DNA of 64,000 nucleotides from Hymenobacter canadensis (GCF_027359925.1 NZ_CP114767.1:1984001-2048000), one strand, 5' to 3'. Shown: positions 1 through 8,755, counted from the stretch's first letter. The notes: a model not told the origin generated them from the letters alone. A program made the numbers and translations.

Positions 1-1
1 C

Positions 2-598
2 AAGTACATAGCCGGCCTGATCCGGGAGTTGGAAGGCGAGGCCAACTACGTGGGTGGCGGCGAGGAAAGCTACGGCTACATGCTCGGCAACTTCGTGCGC
101 GATAAGGACGCCGTATCGGCCTGCGCCCTGCTGGCCGAAATGGCCGCCGTGGCCAAAGACAACGGCCACTCGCTCTACGAGGAGATGACGCGCATGTACG
201 CCCAGTACGGCCTGTATAAAGAGCACTTGATTTCGCTCACCAAAAAAGGCCAGCGCGGCGCCGAGGAAATTCAGGAAATGATGGCCGGCCTGCGCGCCAC
301 GCCGCCCGCCACCATTGCCGGCCAGCCCGTGGTAGAGCTGCGCGACTACAAAACCGGCCTCATCCGGGACTTGCGCACCAACCTGGAAACGCCCACCGGC
401 CTGGAAAGCAGCAACGTATTGCAGTTCATCCTGGAAGACGGCAGCAAGATTTCGGCCCGTCCTTCGGGCACCGAGCCAAAAATCAAGTTCTACTTCAGCG
501 TGCGGCATCCGCTCAAGTCGCACGTCGATTTCGAACTGGCCGAACGCCAGGCCCAGGAGAAAATTCAGGCCATCATCGAAGACATGCAGCTGAAGTAA
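2..598 (+). CDS. Phosphosugar mutase (phosphoglucomutase/phosphomannomutase family), C-terminal part
   Basis: The gene enters the window already open, so only about the last 198 residues are present. Visible signatures of the alpha-D-phosphohexomutase family are GGGEESYGY, the sugar-binding loop of domain 3, and RPSGTEPKIKFY, the phosphate-binding loop of domain 4 near the C-terminus. Enzymes of this family interconvert hexose 1- and 6-phosphates in the cytoplasm. The GEESYGY form is typical of the PGM2-like phosphoglucomutase/phosphopentomutase group, but the exact sugar cannot be fixed from this part. The gene ends in TAA and is followed by a strong hairpin terminator. Confidence 0.93.
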   Translation, partial: KYIAGLIRELEGEANYVGGGEESYGYMLGNFVRDKDAVSACALLAEMAAVAKDNGHSLYEEMTRMYAQYGLYKEHLISLTKKGQRGAEEIQEMMAGLRATPPATIAGQPVVELRDYKTGLIRDLRTNLETPTGLESSNVLQFILEDGSKISARPSGTEPKIKFYFSVRHPLKSHVDFELAERQAQEKIQAIIEDMQLK

Positions 599-623
599 GC
601 TTCAGCCACTTCTTGGCAAGCCG

Positions 624-654
624 GCCCCGACTACGCCCGTAGTCGGGGCTTTTT
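624..654 (+). terminator. Rho-independent terminator after the phosphosugar mutase
   Basis: A perfect 11-bp stem (624-634 with 639-649, GCCCCGACTAC) with a 4-nt loop is followed by TTTTT. It lies 26 nt after the stop codon. Confidence 0.9.
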
Positions 655-851
655 GTTGGCAGGAAACCGGCCGACCACAGAATATTACTGACCACCGGAA
701 AAATCCGCGTTGTTTTTTAGCGAATACCGCTGCCGGGTCAAGCAGCCACCCTAGCGGATCAGGCGCTGAAACCTATGCCGCGGCGTGTGCAATAAGCGTA
801 CAGCACACTGGCAAAACAGCCGTTTGCAGCTTCCCAGGCCATTTTGTCGGC

Positions 852-882
852 TTGTATTTGCTGTTGACTGCCGCTAGATTTG
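852..882 (+). promoter_or_regulatory. Candidate Bacteroidota promoter for the GH5/receptor operon
   Basis: TTG at 852-854, a 20-nt spacer, then TAGATTTG at 875-882 fit the Bacteroidota consensus TTG - 19-21 nt - TAnnTTTG. Transcription would start near 889 and leave a leader of about 170 nt that contains the hairpin at 999-1027. The call rests on motif match alone. Confidence 0.45.
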
Positions 883-998
883 GGTGTAGCCCCAATGGGT
901 TCCGGAGTCATATGGCCACTGGCTGGCTGGCTTCCCTCCTTTCGGCATCATGGCTGCCTGCGCTGGCGGCCTCGTTATTTTGAGTGAGAAAGTGAGGC

Positions 999-1027
999 AA
1001 ACAGGACGGGGTTTCCCCGTCCTGTTT
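999..1027. terminator. Perfect 13-bp hairpin in the GH5 leader
   Basis: AAACAGGACGGGG (999-1011) pairs perfectly with 1015-1027 around a TTT loop, and the right arm ends in TTT. It could terminate in both directions. If the promoter at 852-882 is real, it lies inside the leader 34 nt before the GH5 start and could attenuate transcription. Confidence 0.6.
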
Positions 1028-1061
1028 CTCGCTGGCTTGCTGCTCATGCCGCTCCTTATAT

Positions 1062-2921
1062 ATGCGTTATTTACTGAAGGACCGCCGGTGCAGCGGGCAG
1101 CTGATACGCTGTTTGCTACTGCTGCTGCTGCTGGGCAGCGAGCTGCTGACGCAAACTGCCATGGCCCAGCCCCTGAGCATGCTGCATACCCAGGGCACCG
1201 CCCTATTGGATGCCAAAAACCAGCCCGTCGTGCTGCGTGGCATCAATGTGGGCGGCTGGCTGCTGCAGGAAAGCTACATTCTTCGAACCGATTCGTTGAA
1301 CGCGCAGTGGCGCATTCAGCAGGCCATGCTGCGCAGCATGCCCGAGGCCGACGTGGAGGACTTCTACCGCCGCTACCGGGCCGGGTTCGTTACCAAAGCC
1401 GATATCGACTTCGTTGCCCGGCAGGGCTTCAACTGCGTGCGTCTGCCGTTTCATTACGACCTGTTTCTGACCACTGCCCAGCGCCGCGCCCGTACCCGCG
1501 CCCTGCAGAACCCGCGCAACATTGAGGCCTACGTGCAGTCGCTCAGCACCTGGTACGACCAGAATCAGCTGTTTACGGACACGAAAAACCTGGAAGGCTT
1601 CCGGCTGATTGATGACGTGCTGCGCTGGTGCGCCGCCAACAACCTCTACGTGGTGCTGGACCTGCACGCCGCGCCCGGCGGCCAGGGCGCCGACCGCAAC
1701 ATCAGCGACTGCCTGGTGCCGCTGGACTTGTGGAAGCGCCGCGACGCTCAAGGCCGCCTGATCTACCAGGATCTGACCGTGCGGCTCTGGCAGCAGATTT
1801 CAAAGCGCTACAAAAACGATGCGCGCGTGGCGCTCTACGACTTCATCAACGAGCCCAACGGCATGACCACCGCCAACGGCCTGGCCGGCGACAACTCCGA
1901 GCTCAGCGCGCTCTACAGCCGCCTGATTGACGTGGTGCGTGACCAGAACGACCAGCACGTGGTGCTGCTGGAAGGCAACGGCTACGGCAACGAGTACACC
2001 AACCTCACGCCCGACAAGCTGCGCACGCCGCACAAAGCCAACCTCATGTACAACGCGCACCGCTACTGGTGCCCGAATGAAGCCGAGGCCGGCGACCCCA
2101 ATCCGTTACAAATCAACCTTATCCGCAACCTGGCGGCCTTCCGCAACCAGTGGCAGGTGCCGGTGTGGGTGGGCGAAACCGGCGAAAACTCCAACGAATG
2201 GTTTGCCGCCGCCGTGCAGGAGCTGAACCGGCAGAACATCGGGTGGTGCCACTGGACGTTCAAGCGGGTGGACGGCCGCACCAGCCTGCTGAACGTGGCC
2301 CGCTACGGAAGTGTGCTCACAGAAGCCGGCCGCGCGGCGCTGCTGCGCAACAGTGAGTTCAGGAATTGCACCGTAAATACCGATGTGGTGGCTGCCCTTA
2401 CCAAGCCAACTGCTGTCCCCGCTGCCTTCGTACCGCACCCGCTGCCCGGCACCATTCAGGCCGCCGACTACGACCTGGGCCGCCTGGGCCACGCCTACTC
2501 CGACACTTACGCCACCCGCACCGACTACCGCAACCACGCCCCCCACAACTCCGGCGAGGCCTACCGCAACGACGGCGTGGACATTGAAGCCGTGACGGAT
2601 GCTGCCTCCAAGGGTTTTGCGGTGAGCCACATGGAAGCCGGCGAGTGGCTGAGCTACACCGTGACTGTACCCCAAACCACTTCCTTCGCTGTGCAGCTGC
2701 GCTTACAAAACCCGGCCGCAACCACCGCCCAATTACGTATTAAACTAGATGGCCAGCAGGCTGTTGGAACCATAACCGTGCCTGGTGGTAGCAGTTGGCA
2801 GACGTTGCCCGCCGGCAACGTGCAACTTTCGGCTGGTACGCACACGGTGAAGCTTTCCGTGGAGCAACCCGGTGCCGTGGTGAGCTGGCTACAATTTGTG
2901 CCCCTGGTCGGCCCTCGCTGA
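1062..2921 (+). CDS. Secreted GH5 glycoside hydrolase (exo-beta-1,3-glucanase-like) with a C-terminal carbohydrate-binding module
   Basis: The 619-residue protein begins with a signal peptide (a run of leucines, then TAMAQ). The GH5 barrel opens with LRGINVGGWLL, as in exo-beta-1,3-glucanases. The acid/base glutamate is E264 in YDFINEPNG and the nucleophile E372 in VWVGETGENS. Residues about 460-615 resemble a CBM6-type beta-sandwich (EAVTDAASKGFAVSHMEAGEW is the kind of segment seen there, in part). It probably cuts beta-1,3 or beta-1,6 glucan outside the cytoplasm. The next gene starts 40 bp downstream on the same strand, so the two are likely co-transcribed. The GH5 subfamily cannot be fixed by eye. 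Confidence 0.9.
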   Translation: MRYLLKDRRCSGQLIRCLLLLLLLGSELLTQTAMAQPLSMLHTQGTALLDAKNQPVVLRGINVGGWLLQESYILRTDSLNAQWRIQQAMLRSMPEADVEDFYRRYRAGFVTKADIDFVARQGFNCVRLPFHYDLFLTTAQRRARTRALQNPRNIEAYVQSLSTWYDQNQLFTDTKNLEGFRLIDDVLRWCAANNLYVVLDLHAAPGGQGADRNISDCLVPLDLWKRRDAQGRLIYQDLTVRLWQQISKRYKNDARVALYDFINEPNGMTTANGLAGDNSELSALYSRLIDVVRDQNDQHVVLLEGNGYGNEYTNLTPDKLRTPHKANLMYNAHRYWCPNEAEAGDPNPLQINLIRNLAAFRNQWQVPVWVGETGENSNEWFAAAVQELNRQNIGWCHWTFKRVDGRTSLLNVARYGSVLTEAGRAALLRNSEFRNCTVNTDVVAALTKPTAVPAAFVPHPLPGTIQAADYDLGRLGHAYSDTYATRTDYRNHAPHNSGEAYRNDGVDIEAVTDAASKGFAVSHMEAGEWLSYTVTVPQTTSFAVQLRLQNPAATTAQLRIKLDGQQAVGTITVPGGSSWQTLPAGNVQLSAGTHTVKLSVEQPGAVVSWLQFVPLVGPR

Positions 2922-2961
2922 GCCCCACGAATACGGGAGTTTCTTTAACTTAGAGATTCCC

Positions 2962-5040
2962 ATGCCTACCCCCGCCCATTTTTCCCCTCGTTTTACTTTG
3001 TCCCCCTACCGGCACCTGTGTTGGCTGCTGGCCCTGCTGCTGGCCTTGGGAACGTACGCGGCAGCTGCTTCTCAGCCTGCTGCTGGGCAAACCGAACGCC
3101 CGCTCCCACTCGATGCCGGGCAGCCGGAGATATTCGTTAATCCCTTCAATTATAGTGTCCTGGAAGACCCATCCGGCACGCTTACGCTGCGCGACGTGCA
3201 GCAGCCCCGGTACGCCGGGCAGTTCATATCGGGGGCGCAGGTGGCCACGAACATGGAACACCCCGGCTCGGCCTACTGGCTACGCCTGACGGTGCGGGCA
3301 GCAGGCCCCCAGCCTCAGCATTGGTACCTCGAGTTGTTCGACTCTCACCTCAACGACATCTTTTTTTTCCCACAGACCACTACTGAGCAGGGCCGCATCC
3401 ATACCGGCGCCGACCGTCCCTTCACCACCCGGCCCTTCCGCTACAAAAACTACCTGCTGCAACTGCCGGTAGCCGATAGCCAGCCCCACACCTACTACCT
3501 GCGGCTACAATCCAACTCCCGCACCAGCTTCTTATCGAAGGTGCGAACGGAGCAGGGCATTGCCGAACACTTCCAGCTGGAATATGGGCTGCTGGGTGCC
3601 TTCTATGGCATGCTGCTCATCATGATTATCTACAACTTCTGCCTGTTTTGCTTCACCGGCGAGCAAACCTATCTGCGCTACGTGCTGTACGTGCTCAGCT
3701 GCAGCCTGGTATTCCTGTCCGAGGATGGCCTGGGCTTCCAGTACCTGTGGCCCAGCCATCCGTGGCTGAACCGAATAGTGGAAATTGCTTCTCCCCCACT
3801 GTTGCTGCTCACATTCGGCTATTACGCCCGCCAGTTTCTGGATACGCCTCAGCGCCTGCCGCGCTACGACCAGTGGCTGCGGGCCGTGGTGCTGCTGAGC
3901 GTGGCCGCTCTGCTGCTCGACGGCATCTGGTGGAAAACCGGCATGGGCATGGGCCTGTATCTGCTACCCTACGGCATGCTGTTCTTCGCGGCACTCCGTG
4001 TGTGGCAGCGGGGTTTTCTGCCCGCCCGCTTCGTGCTTCTGGCCCACTCGCTGGTCGCCATCAGCGTATTGTTTTTGATTTTGCGCAAGCTCGGCATTCA
4101 TACCTTCACCAATACCTACACGGTGTACAGCATGAATGCGGCTTTCGTGGTGGAAGTGGTGGTGCTGTCCTACGCGCTGGGAGAGAAAATCCGCGCCATT
4201 CAGCACGCCACGCTCAAAGCCCAGCACCGCCTCGTGAAACAGCTGCGCAAAAAGCACGACGTGCAGCACAAGCTTGTGGAGCAACTGCGACAGAATGAAG
4301 ACCTGAAAGACCAGTTGAACTCGGAGCTGGAAAACCTGGTGGCGCAGCGCACCGCCGAGCTGCAGCGCCAGGGTGAAACCATTGCCTCCCAAAACCGCGA
4401 CCTGGTGCAGGCCAACGGCCTGCTGGCCCTGCAGTCGGCCGCCATTGAGAAGCTGAACACCGATCTGCAGCGCGACCTGCAGAAAGCCCAGACCGCGCGC
4501 GTGCTCTCGCAGGAAGTGGACTTCGGCGAGTTCAGCCAGATCTACCCCGACAAGGAAGCCTGCCTCACCTACCTCGCCGACCTGAAGTGGGCCCACGGCT
4601 ACCACTGCCGCAAGTGCGGCCACGACAATTACTGCGAAGGCCGCGAGGCCCTTTCGCGCCGCTGCACCCGCTGCCGCTACGTAGAATCGGCCACGGCCTA
4701 CACGCTGCTGCAAAAGTGTAAGTTCTCGATTGTGAAGGCATTTTATGCGGTGTTTTTGTTGCACACCCACAACGGCAGCTACTCGGCTCAGGAGCTGTCC
4801 AGAGTGCTCGATCTGCGCCGGGCAACCTGCTGGAGCTTCAGCCAGAAAGTGCTGGAAGCCATGCGCCGGCAGCCCACTGGCCTTGCCGGTGAGGATGGCT
4901 GGACCCGCCTGCTGCTGGACGATACCGGCACGGAGCCTGACGACACAGCCGAAGAAGAATTGGCCGTTGCAGACGAGCCAGGCCAAGGATTGGAGCGTGA
5001 ATCAGGCAAACCAAAAAACAAGCAAAAAAAAGTGGGCTGA
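2962..5040 (+). CDS. 7TM-DISM receptor fused to a coiled coil and an IS1595/ISXO2-type zinc-ribbon DNA-binding domain
   Basis: The 692-residue protein has a signal peptide and an extracytoplasmic 7TMR-DISMED2-like beta domain (about 55-185), which in this family is predicted to bind small ligands or sugars. Seven membrane segments follow at about 208-410, then a long coiled coil (about 410-530). The C-terminus carries C549-x2-C552-x15-C568-x2-C571 and then ATAYTLLQKCKFSI and SAQELSRVLDLRRATCWSF, the layout of the zinc ribbon and helix-turn-helix of IS1595/ISXO2 transposases. No DDE catalytic domain, kinase or cyclase follows. I chose the ATG at 2962 because it starts the signal peptide; the frame extends upstream into the GH5 gene. 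The context suggests a membrane-anchored regulator of the glucan locus (inference). Confidence 0.85.
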   Translation: MPTPAHFSPRFTLSPYRHLCWLLALLLALGTYAAAASQPAAGQTERPLPLDAGQPEIFVNPFNYSVLEDPSGTLTLRDVQQPRYAGQFISGAQVATNMEHPGSAYWLRLTVRAAGPQPQHWYLELFDSHLNDIFFFPQTTTEQGRIHTGADRPFTTRPFRYKNYLLQLPVADSQPHTYYLRLQSNSRTSFLSKVRTEQGIAEHFQLEYGLLGAFYGMLLIMIIYNFCLFCFTGEQTYLRYVLYVLSCSLVFLSEDGLGFQYLWPSHPWLNRIVEIASPPLLLLTFGYYARQFLDTPQRLPRYDQWLRAVVLLSVAALLLDGIWWKTGMGMGLYLLPYGMLFFAALRVWQRGFLPARFVLLAHSLVAISVLFLILRKLGIHTFTNTYTVYSMNAAFVVEVVVLSYALGEKIRAIQHATLKAQHRLVKQLRKKHDVQHKLVEQLRQNEDLKDQLNSELENLVAQRTAELQRQGETIASQNRDLVQANGLLALQSAAIEKLNTDLQRDLQKAQTARVLSQEVDFGEFSQIYPDKEACLTYLADLKWAHGYHCRKCGHDNYCEGREALSRRCTRCRYVESATAYTLLQKCKFSIVKAFYAVFLLHTHNGSYSAQELSRVLDLRRATCWSFSQKVLEAMRRQPTGLAGEDGWTRLLLDDTGTEPDDTAEEELAVADEPGQGLERESGKPKNKQKKVG

Positions 5041-5065
5041 GGCCCTTTTTTTTTGCTTGTTTTTT
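5013..5065 (+). terminator. Strong terminator spanning the receptor stop codon
   Basis: An A-rich left arm ending in GGGC (5013-5037) pairs with GCCC followed by a long T run (5042-5065). The TGA stop of the receptor gene lies in the loop. It separates the GH5/receptor operon from the SusC operon. Confidence 0.85.
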
Positions 5066-5210
5066 ACCCGTTAGCTCCCCTTGGTATAATATAGCAATTG
5101 GAAGGAATGGGGCCGAAATGCTCTTCGAAAGTGGGTGCTGTAAGCGTACACTTTTGCGTGCGACATAAGCGCAAATCGGCCTTCCTGCTATTCTAGGCGG
5201 GGTTTACCAC

Positions 5211-5242
5211 TTGATTTTCAGGCATAAGTGCGGGTACCTTTG
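5211..5242 (+). promoter_or_regulatory. Promoter of the SusC operon
   Basis: TTG at 5211-5213, a 21-nt spacer and TACCTTTG at 5235-5242 match the Bacteroidota promoter consensus. The start of transcription would be near 5249, which gives a leader of about 350 nt before SusC. Confidence 0.65.
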
Positions 5243-5259
5243 ATTATCCCCCCGCCCTT

Positions 5260-5403
5260 ATGACCCACTACCTGAACCTTTCCCGCCCGTCCCGGGTGAG
5301 TGAAGACCCACTCGTGCACGCCACGGCTCACGAGCTCCTACCGTCGTCCCACGCCCGCGCCTCACCGGTGCGCCTGCCCTGGCCCGCGCACGGTCAGCGC
5401 TAA
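5260..5403 (+). CDS. Possible 47-residue leader peptide before SusC
   Basis: An ATG about 11 nt after the predicted transcription start opens a frame of 48 codons (beginning MTHYLNLSRPSRVSEDP) that ends in TAA at 5401-5403. A perfect 8-bp hairpin begins 2 nt after the stop. The arrangement is that of a leader ORF with a possible attenuator, but the peptide has no recognisable features and no family match that I know. It may be chance. Confidence 0.3.
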   Translation: MTHYLNLSRPSRVSEDPLVHATAHELLPSSHARASPVRLPWPAHGQR

Positions 5404-5405
5404 GT

Positions 5406-5429
5406 GGCCTGCTCCTGCTGAAGCAGGCC
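5406..5429 (+). promoter_or_regulatory. Hairpin in the SusC leader
   Basis: GGCCTGCT (5406-5413) pairs with AGCAGGCC (5422-5429) around an 8-nt loop. There is no T run, so it is not a simple terminator. Confidence 0.4.
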
Positions 5430-5602
5430 GCGCCTCCCTATTCTCCCCTCGCAGATGGCCGGCCTTGGTGCCAGCCGTGCTCAGTGAGTTTCCACTCACA
5501 TGCGGGAGCCAACCCAGTTTTCCTGTACGACTGCCCGGCCTGCCCACCAGGGCACTTCGGCTGTCGTTTTCAAATTCCCACACTCTTCCCCAATTCCCAC
5601 AC

Positions 5603-8600
5603 ATGAACCGCAATCAATACTCGTATCTGGGATTCCGGCGCGTGGTGCCGCTGGCGGCCTATGGGCTGCTGAGTCTGGCGGCGCCGCTGGCTGCTGAAGC
5701 TGGCGTTGTGGCCGAAGCACGCCTGGCCTTCGTGGCCGATGTTCCGGTTTCGGGACGCATTACCCAGCGCAACGGCGACGGCCTGCCCGGCGTGACGATT
5801 ATCGTGCAAGGAACCACCATCGGGACCAGCACGGATGTAAACGGCAACTTCTCGCTGTCGGTACCCGAGGGCAGCACCCTGATTATCAGCTCTATCGGCT
5901 TTACGCGCCAGGAAGTCCGCATCAGCGGTGCCAACCCTTCCCTGAACGTGGTGCTGGTGGACGACGCCAAGGCGCTGAGCGAAGTGGTAGTAGTCGGCTA
6001 CGGCACCCAGGAGCGCGGCAGCGTGACGGGCGCCATTTCGTCGGTAGGAGCCGCGGAAATCGTGCGCCAGCCGGTGGCCGATGCCACGCAGGCCATCCAG
6101 GGCAAGGTGTCCGGCGTTACGGTGGTGTCGAACGGCGGAGCGCCCGGTGGGGCCTCCGGTACGTCGGTACGGGTGCGCGGTATCACGTCGGCCGGCAACA
6201 ACAACCCGCTGTACGTGGTGGACGGCTTCCCGCTGCCCGACGGCGGCGACAACCAACTCAACGCCATCAGCCCCAACGACATTGAGTCGATTGACATTCT
6301 GAAGGATGCTTCGGCTACGGCCATCTACGGGGTGCGCGCCGCCAACGGCGTGGTCATCATCACTACCAAGCGCGGCAAAGCCGGCCGCACCAACGTCAAC
6401 CTCGACGTATACCGCGGGGTACAGACCGTAGCGCGCCGCTTGGACCTGCTCAGCGCTTCGGAGTACGCCGTCATCAACAACGAAAGCCGCCTGGCCAAAG
6501 GCCTGCCCATCGTGGTGGACAAGCTGCGCGACCCGGCTTCGCTGGGCGAAGGCACCGACTGGCAGGACCTGGTGTTCCGCCGGGCCCAGATTCAGAACTA
6601 CTCCCTCTCGGCCACCGGCGGCAGCGAAAAAGCCCGCTACGCCGTGTCGGCCACGTATTTCCAGCAGGACGGCATCATCATCGGCACCAACTTCGAGCGG
6701 TTTACGCTGCGGGCCAACGGCGATGTGCAGGTCGGAAAAATGCTGAAACTGGGCAACAACATCCAACTCACGCACCTGGAAGACCGGCAGGTAACGACCA
6801 ACAGCGGCGAGTATGGCACGGTGCAGCAGATGCTGCGTATTCCGGCCACTGTGCAGCCCTACCGGCCCGATGGCTACTGGTACCAGCCCAGTTCGGGGGC
6901 CGATAACTTCATCGAGGAAAACCCGCTGGCCAGCGCCCTGATCAACAACCAGAAGTTCACGCGCAACCGGGCCCTGACCACGTTCTTCGCGGAGCTGGAG
7001 CCAGTGCAGGGCCTGCGCTTCCGCACCAACGTCGGCGTCGACTTCGTCTTCGATAACTTCAACCGGTTTACGCCCAAAGGCCCCGAGCTGCCCGGTTTCA
7101 CCCAGCGCTACGCCACGGCCAGCGCCGAAGCCAGATCCAGCTACGCCCCCACGTACCTGATTGAAAACACGGCCACCTACGACCACCTGTTCGCCGACAA
7201 GCACCAGGTAACGGCGCTGCTGGGCCAGTCGGCGCAGGAGTTTAACTTCAGCAACGTAGTGGCTAACCGCCAGGGCTATCTGCGCAACGACCTGCAGGTA
7301 ATCAACGCCGGTCCCATTAACACGCAGCTGAGCAATGAGGGTATCATCAACCCGCCTCAGCGTCTGGCCAGCTACTTCGGCCGTCTGAACTACGAGTTTG
7401 CCGGCAAGTACCTGTTTTCGGCCGTGGCCCGCTACGACGGATCCTCAGTATTCCCGCCCGGCGAGAAGTTCGGCTTTTTCCCCGGCGTATCGGTGGGCTG
7501 GCGCATTTCCGAGGAAGCGTTCCTCGACGGCAACAGCACCATCAGCAACCTGAAGCTGCGGGCCGGCTACGGCAAAGTGGGTAACCCCCTGAACGCCGGC
7601 CGCTTCGCCTCGCTGTACACCATCAACTTCGGCTCCATCTATCCGTTCGGGCCCGATGGCACCATCAACACGGGCGCCGCTCCTACCCGCCTGGCCAACT
7701 CCGACCTGCGCTGGGAAACCAACAACCAGACGAACATCGGGGTAGATGTGGGCTTCCTCGAAAACCGTTTCGAGGCCAGCCTCGACCTCTACAACCGCAA
7801 CTCGCCCAACCTGATTGCGCCGGTGCCGCCGTCGTTGGTTTCGGGTACGTTTGAGTCGGTGAATACCAACGCGGCTTCTGCTTACAACCGGGGCGTCGAC
7901 TTCTCGTTCACCTCGCGCAACGTGCAGGGCAGCGGGCAGGGCTTCAGCTGGACTACCCTGCTGAACGTGTCGGCCTACAAAACGGAGCTGGAGTCGCTGG
8001 GCTTGGGCGTGCCATACAACGGCCCCAACTTCCTGAGCAACAGCGCTGTGGTGCGCTACGACGTTAATCAGGCGTTCGGCTCGTTCTACGGCTTCGTGGC
8101 CGACGGCCTGTTCCAGACGCCCGACGAGGTAACGTCGGCACCTACGCAGGAAACGGGCACGGCTCCCGGCGACATTCGCTTCAAGGATCTGAACGGCGAC
8201 GGAGTTATTACGGCCGCCGGTGACCGGACGTTTATCGGCAATCCGAACCCCGATTTCACGTATGGCATCACCAACACGCTGGGCTTCAAAGGCTTCGACC
8301 TGAGCTTCTTTATCCAGGGTGTGCAGGGCAATGATGTGTACAACATCAACCGCTTCATTACGGAAAGCGCCTTGTACGGCGCCAACAACGGCACCACCCG
8401 CGTGCTGAATCGCTGGACCGGCGCCGGCACCAGCAACGACGTGCCCCGCGCCATCGACGGTGACCCGAACAGCAACCTGCGCGTATCGTCGCACTTCGTG
8501 GAAGACGGCTCCTACGTGCGCCTCAAAAACCTGACGTTCGGCTATACGTTGCCCCAGAGCCTGCTAAGCCGCATTTCGGCCACGCAGGTACGCTTCTACG

Positions 8601-8731
8601 TGACGGCCCAGAACTTGGCCACGCTCACCAAATACACCGGCTACGACCCCGAAGTAAGCCCCAGCGGCATCGACCTGGGCGTGTATCCGCAGGCCCGCGT
8701 GTTCATGGGCGGCCTCAACATCGGGTTCTAA
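5603..8731 (+). CDS. susC: SusC-like TonB-linked outer-membrane glycan importer
   Basis: The 1042-residue protein has a signal peptide, a carboxypeptidase-D regulatory-like domain (about 46-125, SGRITQRNGDGLPGVTI to SSIGFTRQEV), then a TonB-dependent plug starting with VVVVGYGTQERGSVTGAI and a large beta-barrel that ends in phenylalanine (GGLNIGF). SusC proteins import oligosaccharides across the outer membrane with TonB energy, in complex with SusD, whose gene follows 24 bp downstream. The start at 5603 is chosen because it opens directly into the signal peptide. Surrounding GH16, GH3 and GH5 genes suggest a beta-glucan oligosaccharide as substrate. The symbol names the family; the gene is not an orthologue of the starch system. 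Confidence 0.97.
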   Translation: MNRNQYSYLGFRRVVPLAAYGLLSLAAPLAAEAGVVAEARLAFVADVPVSGRITQRNGDGLPGVTIIVQGTTIGTSTDVNGNFSLSVPEGSTLIISSIGFTRQEVRISGANPSLNVVLVDDAKALSEVVVVGYGTQERGSVTGAISSVGAAEIVRQPVADATQAIQGKVSGVTVVSNGGAPGGASGTSVRVRGITSAGNNNPLYVVDGFPLPDGGDNQLNAISPNDIESIDILKDASATAIYGVRAANGVVIITTKRGKAGRTNVNLDVYRGVQTVARRLDLLSASEYAVINNESRLAKGLPIVVDKLRDPASLGEGTDWQDLVFRRAQIQNYSLSATGGSEKARYAVSATYFQQDGIIIGTNFERFTLRANGDVQVGKMLKLGNNIQLTHLEDRQVTTNSGEYGTVQQMLRIPATVQPYRPDGYWYQPSSGADNFIEENPLASALINNQKFTRNRALTTFFAELEPVQGLRFRTNVGVDFVFDNFNRFTPKGPELPGFTQRYATASAEARSSYAPTYLIENTATYDHLFADKHQVTALLGQSAQEFNFSNVVANRQGYLRNDLQVINAGPINTQLSNEGIINPPQRLASYFGRLNYEFAGKYLFSAVARYDGSSVFPPGEKFGFFPGVSVGWRISEEAFLDGNSTISNLKLRAGYGKVGNPLNAGRFASLYTINFGSIYPFGPDGTINTGAAPTRLANSDLRWETNNQTNIGVDVGFLENRFEASLDLYNRNSPNLIAPVPPSLVSGTFESVNTNAASAYNRGVDFSFTSRNVQGSGQGFSWTTLLNVSAYKTELESLGLGVPYNGPNFLSNSAVVRYDVNQAFGSFYGFVADGLFQTPDEVTSAPTQETGTAPGDIRFKDLNGDGVITAAGDRTFIGNPNPDFTYGITNTLGFKGFDLSFFIQGVQGNDVYNINRFITESALYGANNGTTRVLNRWTGAGTSNDVPRAIDGDPNSNLRVSSHFVEDGSYVRLKNLTFGYTLPQSLLSRISATQVRFYVTAQNLATLTKYTGYDPEVSPSGIDLGVYPQARVFMGGLNIGF

Positions 8732-8755
8732 CCTTTCCTCTACAGCTCCACTGCA

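Larger units (their letters stand above)
655..1061. other. Gene-free stretch upstream of the GH5 gene
   Basis: No convincing gene is seen. It holds a possible promoter (852-882) and a perfect hairpin (999-1027), both listed separately. An open frame that starts at 950 runs into the GH5 gene in another frame and has no recognisable protein features. Confidence 0.6.
5066..5602 (+). other. Long control region and leader upstream of SusC
   Basis: This 537-nt stretch holds the SusC promoter (5211-5242), a possible leader reading frame (5260-5403), a hairpin just after its stop (5406-5429) and a smaller hairpin near 5485-5500. Upstream of the promoter, CATAAGCGC (5164-5172) is repeated as CATAAGTGC (5223-5231), the second copy between the -33 and -7 elements. 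An inverted pair GGCCGA/TCGGCC lies between about 5110 and 5180. These are candidate operators only. The SusC frame is open back to 5300, but that part shows no signal peptide and is treated as untranslated in that frame. Confidence 0.6.

Noticed and set aside
950..1525. Open frame at the GH5 start in another frame
   Set aside because: It overlaps the GH5 gene and has no domain or signal peptide of a known kind.
5079..5099. A sigma70-like TATAAT (5086-5091) as the SusC promoter
   Set aside because: Bacteroidota use the TTG/TAnnTTTG promoter, and a better match lies at 5211-5242.
5300..5602. N-terminal extension of SusC by 101 codons
   Set aside because: The extension lacks a signal peptide, and the signal peptide begins exactly at the ATG at 5603.
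5570..7204. Open frame of 544 codons opposite SusC
   Set aside because: It lies antisense to a clear SusC gene and has a low-complexity Gly/Val/Arg composition typical of shadows in GC-rich coding DNA.
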